In this document: positions 35,691 to 44,998 of the stretch, piece after piece
Numbering within the stretch: the stretch's first letter is position 1
Layout: each line of letters begins with the position of its first letter
DNA from: CAYVQZ01 sp964453435
Lineage (GTDB): Bacteria > Abyssobacteria > SURF-5
DNA: 64,000 bases
Direction of reading: 5' to 3'
Assembly (NCBI GenBank): GCA_964453435.1
Contig: CAYVQZ010000007.1
Location: 38,399 to 102,398 of the forward strand
Notes under the pieces: generated by a model
Databases searched by the model: none
Seen by the model: only the letters and a program-made list of their open reading frames with translations
What the model was told of the DNA's origin: nothing
Translations under genes and position numbers: made by a program

Positions 35691-36854
35691 ATGATCTACC
35701 TGGACAATGCCGCGACTTCATTCCCCAAACCCGCCTCAGTGCCCGATGCCGTCGTGCAATACTTGAAAGAGGTCGGGGGCAGCCCCGGACGCGCCGGCCA
35801 TACCCTCGCCAGAAAAGCCAACGATGTTGTGTTCCGGACACGCGAGTGCATTGCCGAACTGTTCGGCGTCGAACGTTCGGAGCGAATCGTTTTCACGGCA
35901 AACGCAACCGAAGCGCTCAATACGGCGATTAAGGGGGTGTTATCGCCGGGTCACCACGTCGTCACCACCTCGCTCGAACACAATGCCGTGCTTCGGCCGC
36001 TCTTTGCATTGCGGAAAAAGGGGCTCGAGTTGACCATCGTGAGGAGCGATGGGGGGCCAGTCAGCCCTCGGGCCGTTCGCAACGCAATCAGACCGAACAC
36101 CCGCCTGATCGTAACCGTCTACGCGAGCAACGTGACCGGCGCAATCATGCCAGTCGAAGAAATAGGCGAAATTGCGCGGCGCCACGGACTCATCTACCTC
36201 GTGGACGGCGCCCAGGCCGCCGGCTCGATACCCGTCAACCTGAGTGAGGCGCCGATCGATATGTTTGCGTTCACCGGCCACAAGGGTATGCTGGGACCCA
36301 TGGGTACCGGCGGACTCTATATGGCGGAGCACATCGATGTCGAACCCCTGAAGGAAGGGGGAACGGGAAGCGATTCCTCCGGTCCGCTCCAGCCGGAGCC
36401 TTTGCCGGACCGGCTCGAAGCCGGCACGCTCAATGGCCCGGGGATAGCCGGTTTGGCCGCTGCTGTGCAATATATAAAAGGGGAGGGAATAGCGGCCATT
36501 CGAGAAAGAGAGCTTGCCCTCGCGAATCGATTGGAAGAAGCCATTCAGGGCGCGCGACAAATAAAAATCAGGTCCGAGAGAAACGCCCGGCGGCGGATAG
36601 CCATCACGTCAATCACAATTGAAGGGTTGGAATCGGGCCAAGCGGCTTTTGAATTGGACCAAAGATTCAATATATGCGTGAGGGGCGGCCTTCACTGTGC
36701 ACCGGAAGCGCACAAGAGCATCGGCTCCTTTCCGGAGGGGATGGTTCGCTTCAGCCCCGGACCGTTCACGACAAGTGATGAGATAGATGCAGCTATTGAG
36801 GGTGTCCTCGATGTGGCAACTGGGCGAAAGGGAAAAGCGAGGAACAGGAAATGA
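35691..36854 (+). CDS. Cysteine desulfurase family aminotransferase (class V)
   Basis: A 387-residue PLP enzyme. It opens IYLDNAATSFPKPASV, has the PLP lysine in FTGHKGMLGP and an active-site loop Cys in RGGLHCAPEAHKSIG. This form is the SufS/CsdB-like type often annotated as cysteine desulfurase family. It removes sulfur (or selenium) from cysteine (or selenocysteine). Its last 4 bases overlap the start of a second desulfurase gene. Genes of this sub-type near DUF3343 suggest a sulfur or selenium transfer role, which is inferred. Confidence 0.9.
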   Translation: MIYLDNAATSFPKPASVPDAVVQYLKEVGGSPGRAGHTLARKANDVVFRTRECIAELFGVERSERIVFTANATEALNTAIKGVLSPGHHVVTTSLEHNAVLRPLFALRKKGLELTIVRSDGGPVSPRAVRNAIRPNTRLIVTVYASNVTGAIMPVEEIGEIARRHGLIYLVDGAQAAGSIPVNLSEAPIDMFAFTGHKGMLGPMGTGGLYMAEHIDVEPLKEGGTGSDSSGPLQPEPLPDRLEAGTLNGPGIAGLAAAVQYIKGEGIAAIRERELALANRLEEAIQGARQIKIRSERNARRRIAITSITIEGLESGQAAFELDQRFNICVRGGLHCAPEAHKSIGSFPEGMVRFSPGPFTTSDEIDAAIEGVLDVATGRKGKARNRK

Positions 36855-38005
36855 GACGTATATACATGGACCATAACGCCACGACGCCGGTGAGTCGCGA
36901 AGTCCTTGACGCGATGCTGCCGTTTTTCGATGAAAAATATGGGAACGCCTCAAGTGTCCACAGTTTCGGACAAGAAGCGTTGGAGGCTATCGCGGACGCG
37001 CGCGATAAAGTGGCCGCTCTCATAGGCGCCGAGTCAACGAATATCGTTTTCACCAGCGGCGGCACGGAATCGGATAACCTGGCGATCAAAGGAATCGCAT
37101 ACGCCAACGAAAAGAAAGGCAAACACATCATCACCTCTCAGATCGAGCATCCTGCCGTTCTTCGCACATGCAAGCATCTCGAACGACAAGGCTTCGAGGT
37201 TACGTATCTCGGGGTCGATAAGTACGGCAAGATCGACCTCGACCAGCTCCGCGACTCGGTCCGCGATGACACCATCCTCGTTTCCATAATGCACGGCAAC
37301 AATGAGATAGGAACCATTCAGGATATCGGGGAGATCGCGCGCATTGCCGAGGAAAAGGAAACATATTTTCACACTGATGCCGTGCAGACATGCGGAAAGA
37401 TTCCCGTCGATGTGGGGAAGTCGAACATAACCCTGCTCTCGATGTCGGCGCACAAACTTTACGGACCGAAAGGAGTCGGCGTTCTGTATATACGGAAAGG
37501 AACCCGGATAGTTCCGATGCAGCACGGAGGCCACCACGAATGGAACCGGCGCGGGGGGACCGAGAATGTGGCCGGCATCGTTGGAATGGGAAAGGCATGC
37601 GAGGCGGCGCGGGACTCCATGGAGGAAACCTGCCGCAAGGTACAGGACCTGCGGGACCTGCTGCAGAATGAACTGGTTGTTCGGATCGACGATACGATAG
37701 TGAATGGTCACCCGACTGACCGGCTGCCCGGCACCCTGAACATCTGCTTTCGGTATGTCGAAGGGGAATCAATGATTATGTTGCTGGATATGGAAGGCGT
37801 GGCTGTGTCAAGCGGTTCCGCATGCACGTCGGGCTCGCTCGATCCCTCACACGTGCTCCTCGCCATAGGCCTCAGCCATGAGATTGCACACGGTTCCCTG
37901 CGATTCTCGCTTGGCAAGGACAATACCAAAGAAGATGTATACTATGTGGCGGAGGTAATGCCGAAAATCGTCAAGCGACTCAGAAAAATGTCGGCGCTGG
38001 CCTGA
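36851..38005 (+). CDS. Cysteine desulfurase, NifS/IscS type
   Basis: A 384-residue enzyme with IYMDHNATTPVSREVL at the N-terminus, the PLP lysine in SAHKLYGPKGVG and the catalytic cysteine loop SSGSACTSGSLDPSHVL. It supplies persulfide sulfur for Fe-S clusters, tRNA thiolation or other acceptors. It resembles the group I (NifS-like) enzymes. Translationally coupled (ATGA) to the class V gene before it. No IscU/NifU scaffold is in the window. Confidence 0.93.
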   Translation: MRRIYMDHNATTPVSREVLDAMLPFFDEKYGNASSVHSFGQEALEAIADARDKVAALIGAESTNIVFTSGGTESDNLAIKGIAYANEKKGKHIITSQIEHPAVLRTCKHLERQGFEVTYLGVDKYGKIDLDQLRDSVRDDTILVSIMHGNNEIGTIQDIGEIARIAEEKETYFHTDAVQTCGKIPVDVGKSNITLLSMSAHKLYGPKGVGVLYIRKGTRIVPMQHGGHHEWNRRGGTENVAGIVGMGKACEAARDSMEETCRKVQDLRDLLQNELVVRIDDTIVNGHPTDRLPGTLNICFRYVEGESMIMLLDMEGVAVSSGSACTSGSLDPSHVLLAIGLSHEIAHGSLRFSLGKDNTKEDVYYVAEVMPKIVKRLRKMSALA

Positions 38006-38012
38006 CCCTGAG

Positions 38013-38378
38013 ATGCCGAAGCGACGCTGCTTTCGGCGCGATGTCAACCCGATCCCATCGATACATATGCGCGACCATCGGAATGCGACTCCATCGGACG
38101 AACCCCCAAAGTATATTCTCGTCCTGCCCACCACTCATCACACACTGCTCGCCGAAAATCTGCTGCAATCAGTGAATGTTCGCTATTTGCCCGTTCCGAA
38201 ACCACAGAAAGCGCTTTCCGATTGCGGCATGGCCGTCGAAATAAGCGCAGATGACCTGGAACGAGCCCGTGAAGTATTGACGAAAAGAGCGCTTGATGTG
38301 AAAGTCTTCTTGAAAGACCGCCGGGGCGAAGTGAAACCATTAATTCAATCGTGGAAAGATCTGGAGAGTGACAAATGA
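38013..38378 (+). CDS. DUF3343 protein, putative sulfur/selenium carrier
   Basis: About 121 residues, or 103 from the ATG at 38067. The body KYILVLPTTHHTLLAENLL and SDCGMAVEIS follows the DUF3343 pattern: a small fold with a conserved Cys-Gly motif. DUF3343 proteins are proposed to carry sulfur or selenium from cysteine desulfurases. The position right after two desulfurases fits that view. The N-terminal 18 residues look non-conserved, so the later start may be right. The stop overlaps the next start. Confidence 0.72.
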   Translation: MPKRRCFRRDVNPIPSIHMRDHRNATPSDEPPKYILVLPTTHHTLLAENLLQSVNVRYLPVPKPQKALSDCGMAVEISADDLERAREVLTKRALDVKVFLKDRRGEVKPLIQSWKDLESDK

Positions 38379-38974
38379 AGACGCTCGGACTCCTGTTGGC
38401 CGCTTATGTGCTCGCTCTTTTCCCTCGCACCGTCGCGGGGGCGCAGCCGCCCGGCGAGAAACCGCTTCCGCCGGAAAAAACCCGGGTCATCTATGAGACG
38501 CTTCTGCCGCCGGAAGGTCAAACGTCGGCTGTCAACAGGCCATCGCATGATGAGCGACCGCCGAATACCGAATCGAACGAACCGACCGGTTCCGGGATGA
38601 CCATCGCCAGGATAGCAGACATCCTGAGAGAACAAGAGATCGTGCTCCCTGATTTGTCCGGCCGATGGGAATTTTTTTATGACGGCCTTCAGCTATTTCT
38701 GCTTGTCGACCCCACGCACAATCGGCTTCGGCTCATGACTCCCCTCGCGCGACTCGACCTCCTTCGCCGCGATGCCGATTTCAACGAGGTGGAATTCCTT
38801 CAAAAGCTTTTGAAGGCCAATTATCTTGCGACGGGAGACATCCGCTTCTGCTTGAACAATCACGTCGTCTGGGCCGCCTTCCTGCACCCTCTCGACACTC
38901 TCGCGAGGGACGATCTCCTGAGCGCGCTGAACCAGCTCCGGCTCGTTGCCCATAAGACGCGAAATAAACAATAG
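38375..38974 (+). CDS. Exported protein with YbjN-like domain
   Basis: A 199-residue protein. Residues 1-23 are a signal peptide (ending VAGA), followed by a Pro-rich stretch to about residue 72. The C-terminal 120 residues read like a YbjN/type III chaperone-like fold: WEFFYDGLQLFLLVDPTHNRLRLMTPL, then LLKANYLATGDIRFCLNNHVVWAA and a final helix. Such folds bind proteins. Overlap with the DUF3343 gene (ATGA) shows an operon, yet export suggests a separate role. The domain call is tentative. Confidence 0.6.
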   Translation: MKTLGLLLAAYVLALFPRTVAGAQPPGEKPLPPEKTRVIYETLLPPEGQTSAVNRPSHDERPPNTESNEPTGSGMTIARIADILREQEIVLPDLSGRWEFFYDGLQLFLLVDPTHNRLRLMTPLARLDLLRRDADFNEVEFLQKLLKANYLATGDIRFCLNNHVVWAAFLHPLDTLARDDLLSALNQLRLVAHKTRNKQ

Positions 38975-39179
38975 CCGCCGCTTCTCTGCAATCGGCCGCT
39001 GTAATCGCTCTTTCGCTTGCATGTCGCTCGGTTCGCGCTCCGGCTCAAACAGGGAGCGCGGATTCACATTTCTCCCGCTCCCTCGAAATGGATGGCGATT
39101 ACGACCGCCGACGGGATTGAAAGACCGAGTGAAATTGTCATGAAGCATCTTCCCGGCGACCTGAATGATTTCGCGTCTC

Positions 39180-40964
39180 CTATTTCAAGACCGACGAAAC
39201 GAGAGAGACCTTGGTTGCGCCGCCGCCGTATCCGCTCAGCAGCTTCGCCATTTTCTTTCGATATTCCTCCGGGTTGCCCCGACGGAACGAGAACTCGTTT
39301 CCGCTCACATATTTCAGGTTCTGGTACAACTCCTTAAATTCTGCGGGCGCGCTGCTCGAAGGCATTCGACAGAGACTCTCCCATTTCTTGCGCAGTTCGT
39401 TCCGGTCCATGTTCTCCACCGCCAAAACGAATTCACTGCCATCGATTTCGTCCGGCTCTGATTCGGCTTTTGATTCTGCGGCCTCGCCGTCGGGTTCTGC
39501 CGTCGCCGGTTTCAAAGCCGGCGACGGACGCTTCGGCTCCCGCCTGCGTTCGAGTTCCCGTGCAACCTTCTCCAGGCGCGCCGCATCAAATTCCTCGCGG
39601 CGAGAGACATCTCGCGGGTACGCTTCCATTCCCATCTCGCTGATATCCAGTCCCTCGAATTCTTCCTCCGGGTCCACCCGCAGCCCGACAAGGCCTTTCA
39701 CGATGAGCCAGCAGACGGTGGACATGCCGGTTGCGAACAGGCCGACCCAGAAGACGCCTTGAACCTGGGCCCAAAGCAGCCCGGCCCCGCCGCCAAAAAA
39801 CAGTCCGTCCCCCGTTGTGCCGGGGCTCCAGATGTCCTCTGCGAACAGGCCGACCGCGAGTGTTCCGAAGACTCCGTTGACGAGATGAACCGATATCGCT
39901 CCCACGGGATCGTCCACGCGAAATTTGTCGAACGCGATGACCGATGTGACAACGAGCGTGCCGGCGAACAGCCCGATGATTACCGCGCTTGTCGGGCTCA
40001 CGAACGCGCACGGAGCCGTAATGGCGACGAGGCCGGCAAGCCCTCCGTTAATAATCATGCTCAGGTCAGGAGTTCCAATCTTGAGCCATGCCACGAACGT
40101 GGCCGCAAGGATCCCGCCCGCGGCGGCGAGGTTCGTCACAAGAGCTATGCGCGCGATGGCGCCGGCGTCCGCCGCCATCGTTGAGCCGGGATTGAATCCG
40201 AACCAGCCGAGCCAGAGGACAAGACCGCCCATCGTGGCAAGCGACATATTGTGTCCGGGAATAGCGCTCACCGAACCGTCTCTTTTGTATTTCCCGATGC
40301 GGGGACCCAGCATAATCGCGCCTATCAACGCCGCCCAGCCGCCGATAGAATGAACGACGGTTGAGCCCGCGAAATCCCAGAAACCGAGGTCCGCCAGGAA
40401 TCCGCCTCCCCAGACCCAGTGGCCGCTGATTGGATAAATGATAGCCACCAGCAGGAAGGAAAACGCAATGAATGCATGGAAGCGTATCCTCTCGGCCACG
40501 GCCCCGGAGACAATCGTCGCGGCTGTCCCAGCAAACACCAATTGGAAGAAGAACTTCGCATGCAACGGCACCCCCGCCCAGTTCAACGACGAAAAAATTC
40601 CCCGATAGGCTTCGCCGGTGGCCGGACTGTTGTCGGGACCGTTCAGCAAAAACCCGAGATAGCCGCAGTACGGGGACCCGTCGCCGAACATAAGCGCGAA
40701 TCCAACCGCCCAGTAGGCCACGGACGCTATGGCAAAGACGATGAAGTTTTTAGCGAGGATGTTCACCGCGTTCTTGGATCGGCAGAAACCAGTTTCCACC
40801 ATAGCGAACCCCGCGTTCATAAAAAACACAAGAAACGCGGCGAACATCACCCATAACGTATCCGCGACAACCGACGCATCATAGTGTTGCTCTGCCCAGG
40901 CCGGAGCGTCAACGAGCGAAAGGAGCGCAAAGCCGCCAAAAACTATTCGTGCCCAATTCTTCAC
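39180..40964 (-). CDS. amt: Ammonium transporter Amt with long C-terminal tail
   Basis: A 594-residue protein. The signal peptide ends APAWA, then about 11 membrane helices form an Amt channel. The twin pore histidines lie in VVHSIGGWAALIGA and VHLVNGVFGTLAVG. FMNAGFAMVETGF and the Trp/Phe gate residues are present. After about residue 440 comes a hydrophilic tail of roughly 150 residues. It has an acidic-basic linker (REEFDAARLEKVARELERRR, AEPDGEAAESKAESEPDE) and a final ordered-looking segment (ENMDRNELRKKWESLCRM). No glnK/PII gene is adjacent. The tail may host a regulatory contact. Confidence 0.92.
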   Translation of the reverse strand: MKNWARIVFGGFALLSLVDAPAWAEQHYDASVVADTLWVMFAAFLVFFMNAGFAMVETGFCRSKNAVNILAKNFIVFAIASVAYWAVGFALMFGDGSPYCGYLGFLLNGPDNSPATGEAYRGIFSSLNWAGVPLHAKFFFQLVFAGTAATIVSGAVAERIRFHAFIAFSFLLVAIIYPISGHWVWGGGFLADLGFWDFAGSTVVHSIGGWAALIGAIMLGPRIGKYKRDGSVSAIPGHNMSLATMGGLVLWLGWFGFNPGSTMAADAGAIARIALVTNLAAAGGILAATFVAWLKIGTPDLSMIINGGLAGLVAITAPCAFVSPTSAVIIGLFAGTLVVTSVIAFDKFRVDDPVGAISVHLVNGVFGTLAVGLFAEDIWSPGTTGDGLFFGGGAGLLWAQVQGVFWVGLFATGMSTVCWLIVKGLVGLRVDPEEEFEGLDISEMGMEAYPRDVSRREEFDAARLEKVARELERRREPKRPSPALKPATAEPDGEAAESKAESEPDEIDGSEFVLAVENMDRNELRKKWESLCRMPSSSAPAEFKELYQNLKYVSGNEFSFRRGNPEEYRKKMAKLLSGYGGGATKVSLVSSVLK

Positions 40965-41303
40965 TGGTCATTCCCTTTCAACCGTGTTTCAGCCACCGGG
41001 CAGGTGAGCCAAGCTACTTTCCCGAACGGTTGGCGCAGAAACCAAATGAACCGTCAGGATGCCCGGACCGCCTTCGTTGAGAACGTACGGCATTCGAAAT
41101 AACATGCTTGAGCTTGCTCTGGCAAGCAGGATGCCAACTCCGGACAAAGAGAGGGCGAGACGGCGGAACTTGTTTCAACGGTGAAAGTTAGAAAGAGAAC
41201 GGCAAGAGGGTTCGTCACCCGGTGCGAGTTTGCGACGGCATTGCGGCGCCTTTTTTTTCAGCATATGCATAAACGCGCGGCGCCTGCGACTCAGCAGACC
41301 GGC
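40965..41303. other. Intergenic stretch with nothing recognised
   Basis: Upstream of amt. I found no sigma-54 -24/-12 pair here, although Amt genes often have one. No repeat family member is present. Confidence 0.45.
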
Positions 41304-41756
41304 TTAAAACTCCGATGGCACAAACGGCTCATACATAACATGCAGCTCGATGTGACTGACCGTATGCTCAACTTTCATGGCGAGTGAAAAATCGCCGCTC
41401 TCCGCAGGCTGCAGGAGCGAGGGGTTGAGGAAAAGAACGAAGACATCGGTCGAAAGCACCTGGCGAACTTCGTTCTTATCAGAAGACTTTTCTCTGGCAT
41501 AGTGTATTATTCCTCGTAAGCGGATGTTGGAGAGCGCCATAGACGAAACGTTCTTCAGCGAGCCGGAAAGCGTCAGATTCTCCAGTTCCTGCCTGGAGCG
41601 CGCCTCCTGAAATTCGAGCGAGCGCACAGGGAAAAAAACCACCCGCACCCGTCGGCCATGCGGCAAGTCCTTCTCTTCCTCAAAAAGCGCGCACCCGCTG
41701 GCGGAAAGAACGCTCGTCACCACAAAAAGACCCACGAACAGCGTCCGAAGCCTCAT
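41304..41756 (-). CDS. Small lipoprotein of unknown function
   Basis: A 150-residue protein with a clear lipobox (LSASGC) after a signal peptide. The rest is beta-rich: VRVVFFPVRSLEF, LENLTLSGSLKNVSSMALSNIRLRG. That layout is like FxLYD-type domains of extracytoplasmic proteins. The ATG at 41756 is 8 bases after GGGGAG and is preferred over the ATG two codons earlier. Single gene. Confidence 0.7.
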   Translation of the reverse strand: MRLRTLFVGLFVVTSVLSASGCALFEEEKDLPHGRRVRVVFFPVRSLEFQEARSRQELENLTLSGSLKNVSSMALSNIRLRGIIHYAREKSSDKNEVRQVLSTDVFVLFLNPSLLQPAESGDFSLAMKVEHTVSHIELHVMYEPFVPSEF

Positions 41757-41831
41757 CGCCATATCTCCCCGTCTCCCGCCGCTTACAGCCTGCCGGTTGC
41801 ATGCGGGGGAAACATGAAATCCGCCGAAATT

Positions 41832-41890
41832 GGTTCCGTGTCCCCCGAATTGAGCTCCGAATTAAGCGTCCCCGCGATCAATTCGGAACC
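41832..41890. repeat. Degenerate REP-like inverted repeat in the 41757-42313 gap
   Basis: GGTTCCG (41832-41838) pairs with CGGAACC (41884-41890). Between them GTGTCCCCCGAATTGAG and AATTAAGCGTCCCCGCG echo the AATTCCGGGGACA family seen at 16450. The rest of the gap shows no gene. Confidence 0.45.
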
Positions 41891-42313
41891 GGCGGCTATT
41901 CTACCATGCGCTCCGGGTGTGGTCAATGAATCCGCCCCGGATTTCTCCGCATCGCCTGTTTTATAATAACCCGAGCCAACGGGGAAGCGTTAACCATAAA
42001 GCTGCGGTCAGGGCCGACTCTTGTTCACCCGCGATGCGAAAAAGACGAAGCCGCGACTTCGGAAAAAGCGAGATCGGATGCGTTCACGAGCATTGTATGA
42101 TACGAGGAAGGAAGAGCGCGTGCGTTGTTTTTGGCGGCGCATCAGAAAATCGGACCGGAAAATACGCAGGCTCCCGCAATGGCATGGTTTGAGAATATTC
42201 GGCGGCGCTCTATCGGTGAGGGAACCCGGCGGGCCCCCACCGCCGAAGCGCGCACAGATTCAAAGGGTCTCCGTGCTGCGCTTTCGGACAAGCGTACAAT
42301 CGTGGGGCGGGTT

Positions 42314-42883
42314 CTATTTGTCCAGCTCCACGCTGACAGGTGTCGCCTTGAAAACGGTGTTGAACACCGGCGAGTACTTCTGAGCCGCCTCGATGAGCTC
42401 TTTCTTCTGCTCCTCTGAAATGTCTGCGTCGATCTTGAAGAAGACGCGGATATTCTTGTATCCCGCTTTGACGTCTGGAGAGATTCCGAGGAAACCCCGG
42501 AGGTCGAGGTCACCCTCGTATCGGGATTCCACGCCCCTTAGCTCTATTCCCCGCGCGGCGGCATGATATGCCATCGCGGTCGTCAGGCAGGCGGACAACG
42601 CCGTCAGCAAATACTCGACCGGGTTTGCCCCGATGTCCCGACCCAGGAGCAGGGGAGGTTCGTCCGCATCAAACTCGAAAGGCTTCTCATGGGGGTGCTC
42701 TTCCTGCGCCCCGTAGAAGTCCGTTATGGTGATGTGGTTGTGTCCCCCGTTGACCCATTTGTTTCTTGCGCGAAACTTGAACTCGGCGATGGCGGGGGTT
42801 TCCTTGACCGCATCGATGGTCGCAAACAATTCATCAACCCTCATGCCATTTATAACCTTTGATTTCTCTTTTGCTTTTGCCAT
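42314..42883 (-). CDS. OsmC family protein
   Basis: A 189-residue cytosolic protein. It has GANPVEYLLTALSACLTTAMAYHAAARGI, where the first conserved Cys lies, and a second half GFLGISPDVKAGYKNIRVFF. The position of the second redox Cys reads KYSPVFNTV, so the two-cysteine peroxidase chemistry of OsmC/Ohr is not supported. Members with one Cys occur in the family. The start follows AGGAGGTGG by 6 bases. Confidence 0.88.
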   Translation of the reverse strand: MAKAKEKSKVINGMRVDELFATIDAVKETPAIAEFKFRARNKWVNGGHNHITITDFYGAQEEHPHEKPFEFDADEPPLLLGRDIGANPVEYLLTALSACLTTAMAYHAAARGIELRGVESRYEGDLDLRGFLGISPDVKAGYKNIRVFFKIDADISEEQKKELIEAAQKYSPVFNTVFKATPVSVELDK

Positions 42884-43390
42884 TTTGCCACCTCCTGGTT
42901 CTCGGAGTCCATACACCGAAAACAGCCATTGTTCAAAAAGCGGAACCTCAAGTATCTCCTTGCCTTGGCCGTTCGGCGGAGCTCTTCATTCTGAAAATAT
43001 GTCACCAGTCCACGCTGCCTGCAACTGTGTCGCTGCTTGCTTATCCCATTCGCTTCCTCTCCGCTTTGACGACATGGCACACGTGTCGAATCACGGCTTT
43101 GGGCCGTCCGAACACACGTGAACGCTAGAGGGCGATTTTCGGGTTAACGCCCGCAAGCTTTCTCTTGATGTTCATGGTCCACGCCTCCCGAGGGGTCCAA
43201 AGCGCAAGGGTCGGGAGCTCGACCTCTGGACTCACACCGGTATTGATAGGGGGGAGAACGCAGTTAAGCAAGAAAGTATTTGTGAATGAAAACGGCGCGG
43301 ATGAAATACGAACGAAAAGCGAAGGCTAAGACGCCCTTGAAATCACGGGACGACGCCAAGGGCCACGAATTTTACCCGTCTGCGCGCGAC
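42884..43390. other. Intergenic stretch without a supported gene
   Basis: Between OsmC and the response-regulator cluster. Short frames overlap on both strands, but none has a family, a ribosome site or a consistent codon pattern. Confidence 0.45.
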
Positions 43391-43445
43391 GGTCTACGCA
43401 TTTGAAAGACCATTCTTCCAATATGCTCTGTCAAATGCGTAGACC
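43391..43445. repeat. Perfect 15-base inverted repeat at the end of the receiver operon
   Basis: GGTCTACGCATTTGA (43391-43405) and its exact complement (43431-43445) flank 25 bases. The right arm contains the stop and last codons of the final receiver gene. No T-run follows on either strand, so it is not a standard terminator. It could block exonucleases or be a processing signal. Confidence 0.7.
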
Positions 43446-43808
43446 TGAGCCCTTCTTGCCCCTGATTGTTTCGATGAGACTTTCGATGTCGATCGGCTTT
43501 TCCAGAAAATCCATCGCGCCCAACTTCATTGCCTCGATACCGCGCGCAACCGACGCATGGCCGGTGAGAAGAACGATTTTCAAATTCGGGTCGGCTCTGA
43601 GGAGGTTCTTCAATGTCTCGAGTCCGCTCATGCCCGGCATCAACATGTCAAGCACGACGACATCGAATCGTTCCTGCTTCGCGCGCTGGACCGCCTCGAC
43701 GCCGTCGGCGGCGGTGACGACCTCGAGGCCCCGAGCCTGGAGCCGCTCTGACAGAACATCGGCAAATGTCTGTTCGTCGTCGACCAACAAGATTTTTTCC
43801 TTCACCAT
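43431..43808 (-). CDS. Stand-alone receiver (CheY-like) response regulator, copy 1
   Basis: A 125-residue single receiver domain. Acidic pair Asp10-Asp11, phosphoacceptor Asp54 (VVLDMLMPGMSG), switch Thr in LLTGHA and Lys in LEKPID are all present, so it should be phosphorylated. There is no output domain. It is last of four receiver genes on this strand, 41 bases after the previous one. No histidine kinase is nearby, so the partner kinase is unlinked. Confidence 0.92.
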   Translation of the reverse strand: MVKEKILLVDDEQTFADVLSERLQARGLEVVTAADGVEAVQRAKQERFDVVVLDMLMPGMSGLETLKNLLRADPNLKIVLLTGHASVARGIEAMKLGAMDFLEKPIDIESLIETIRGKKGSGLRI

Positions 43809-43849
43809 ACGGGTTTATCCTTCGGATGTTGCTCCAGCGGGTTTTTCGT

Positions 43850-44215
43850 TCATCTATGGACCGCCTGGTTCATTTTGGCTATCAGGTCCTCGATCTGAAC
43901 GGGCTTCATCAGAAAATCGAATGCTCCCTCACGTTTGCTTTCTTCGAAGTCCTTATCGGAACCCCGTCCCGAAAGAAGTATGACAGCCATATCCGGTCGA
44001 AGTTCCTTCATTTCTTTGAGCACGTCGAACCCGCGAACTCCTTCGAGCACGAGATCGAGAATTGCCACATCAAACTTTTTTTCCTTGAGCCGCACAAGCG
44101 CTTTAGCGGGATCGGTCATGGCTTCGACGCTGATGTTGCGCATTTCGAGACGCTCCGCCAGCGTTTCGGTGAGCTCGGTCTCGTCGTCAATCAGCAAAAC
44201 ATTGAGGCGTTTCAT
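43850..44215 (-). CDS. Stand-alone receiver (CheY-like) response regulator, copy 2
   Basis: A 121-residue single receiver domain with Asp10-Asp11, phosphoacceptor Asp54 (AILDLVLEGVRG), switch Ser in LLSGRG and Lys in MKPVQ. All catalytic residues are kept. GGAGGGAA precedes the start. It is more like copy 3 than copy 1 in its N-terminal half (ETLAERLEMRN versus KTLADRLHMRD). It lacks the F-A-E-A-G-E tail found on copy 3. Confidence 0.92.
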   Translation of the reverse strand: MKRLNVLLIDDETELTETLAERLEMRNISVEAMTDPAKALVRLKEKKFDVAILDLVLEGVRGFDVLKEMKELRPDMAVILLSGRGSDKDFEESKREGAFDFLMKPVQIEDLIAKMNQAVHR

Positions 44216-44542
44216 ATGCAGTTCCCTCCTGCACGTCGGTTCGTTACAGAGGGCTATCCCAAAGCGAGATGTCGTATGTGGCTCGCCTTGCGCTTCGATA
44301 CCCTCGCCGAGAGTGGGGTGTGAGGGTCAAGTCAAGGTCATGTGGCGAAATCGCGTTTCTCCTGCCCGCAGAGCGCTGTTTCGAGGCGCGGGCACAAAAA
44401 ATCAAAGAGAGGGCGCAACTGCCCGACACCATATTCCGCATCACCTCCTCGTCGAGAAGGAAACCGATTTTTCGTTTTCGGCCCCTGCCGGGAACGCCGC
44501 GCGTTCCCTCTGCCGTATCGGAGTCTCTGTCGCACGGTTCAA
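44216..44542. other. 327-base gap inside the receiver cluster
   Basis: No convincing gene or sigma-54 site is seen. A GGGAACGCGCGGCGTTCCC inverted repeat lies near 44490-44510 without a T-run. The gap could hold a processing site or an unrecognised promoter for the last two genes. Confidence 0.4.
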
Positions 44543-44998
44543 CTACTTGTCTCTTTTGTCTTTCATAATCTTTCTGGCGGTGTCCGCCTCGCCCGCCTCG
44601 GCAAACGTAGCCGCAGCCATCGTCCTGTCTATTTTCCGCTGGAAGGCCTTCCTGAGCTGGGTCACAAGTGTGTCGATGTCAACCGGTTTCTCCATGTAAT
44701 CGAATGCGCCCAACTTCTTGGCCCGTTCCTCATCCTTATCCGTTCCGTGACCGGTAAGGATTATGACTTCGATGTTCGGGTAGGCTTTTTTCACGCGCTT
44801 GAGCACCTCGATGCCATCGATGCCGGGCATTTTCAAATCAAGCACCATCACGTCAGGCTCTTTGTCCTGAATAAAGGACAGCGCCTGGTCGCCATCGAGG
44901 ACGGTGTCCGATTCCATGTCCCTCATATGCAGACGGTCGGCCAGAGTCTTTACAAACTCTTCCTCGTCGTCCACCAACAACAAGTTCATTTTCCTCAT
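44543..44998 (-). CDS. Receiver response regulator with F-A-E-A-G-E tail, copy 3
   Basis: A 151-residue protein. Residues 1-120 are an intact receiver (Asp10-Asp11, phosphoacceptor Asp54 in MVLDLKMPGIDG, Thr in ILTGHG, Lys in MEKPVD). The last 30 residues carry a helical motif, TMAAATFAEAGEADTARKIM. The same motif recurs in two upstream products of this operon. The tail could be a docking or dimer element. The start codon directly abuts the stop of the preceding gene. Confidence 0.9.
   Translation of the reverse strand: MRKMNLLLVDDEEEFVKTLADRLHMRDMESDTVLDGDQALSFIQDKEPDVMVLDLKMPGIDGIEVLKRVKKAYPNIEVIILTGHGTDKDEERAKKLGAFDYMEKPVDIDTLVTQLRKAFQRKIDRTMAAATFAEAGEADTARKIMKDKRDK

Noticed and set aside
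40965..41060. Possible sigma-54 promoter before amt
   Set aside because: TTGGCTCACCTGCCC is present, but the distance between GG and GC elements is wrong.
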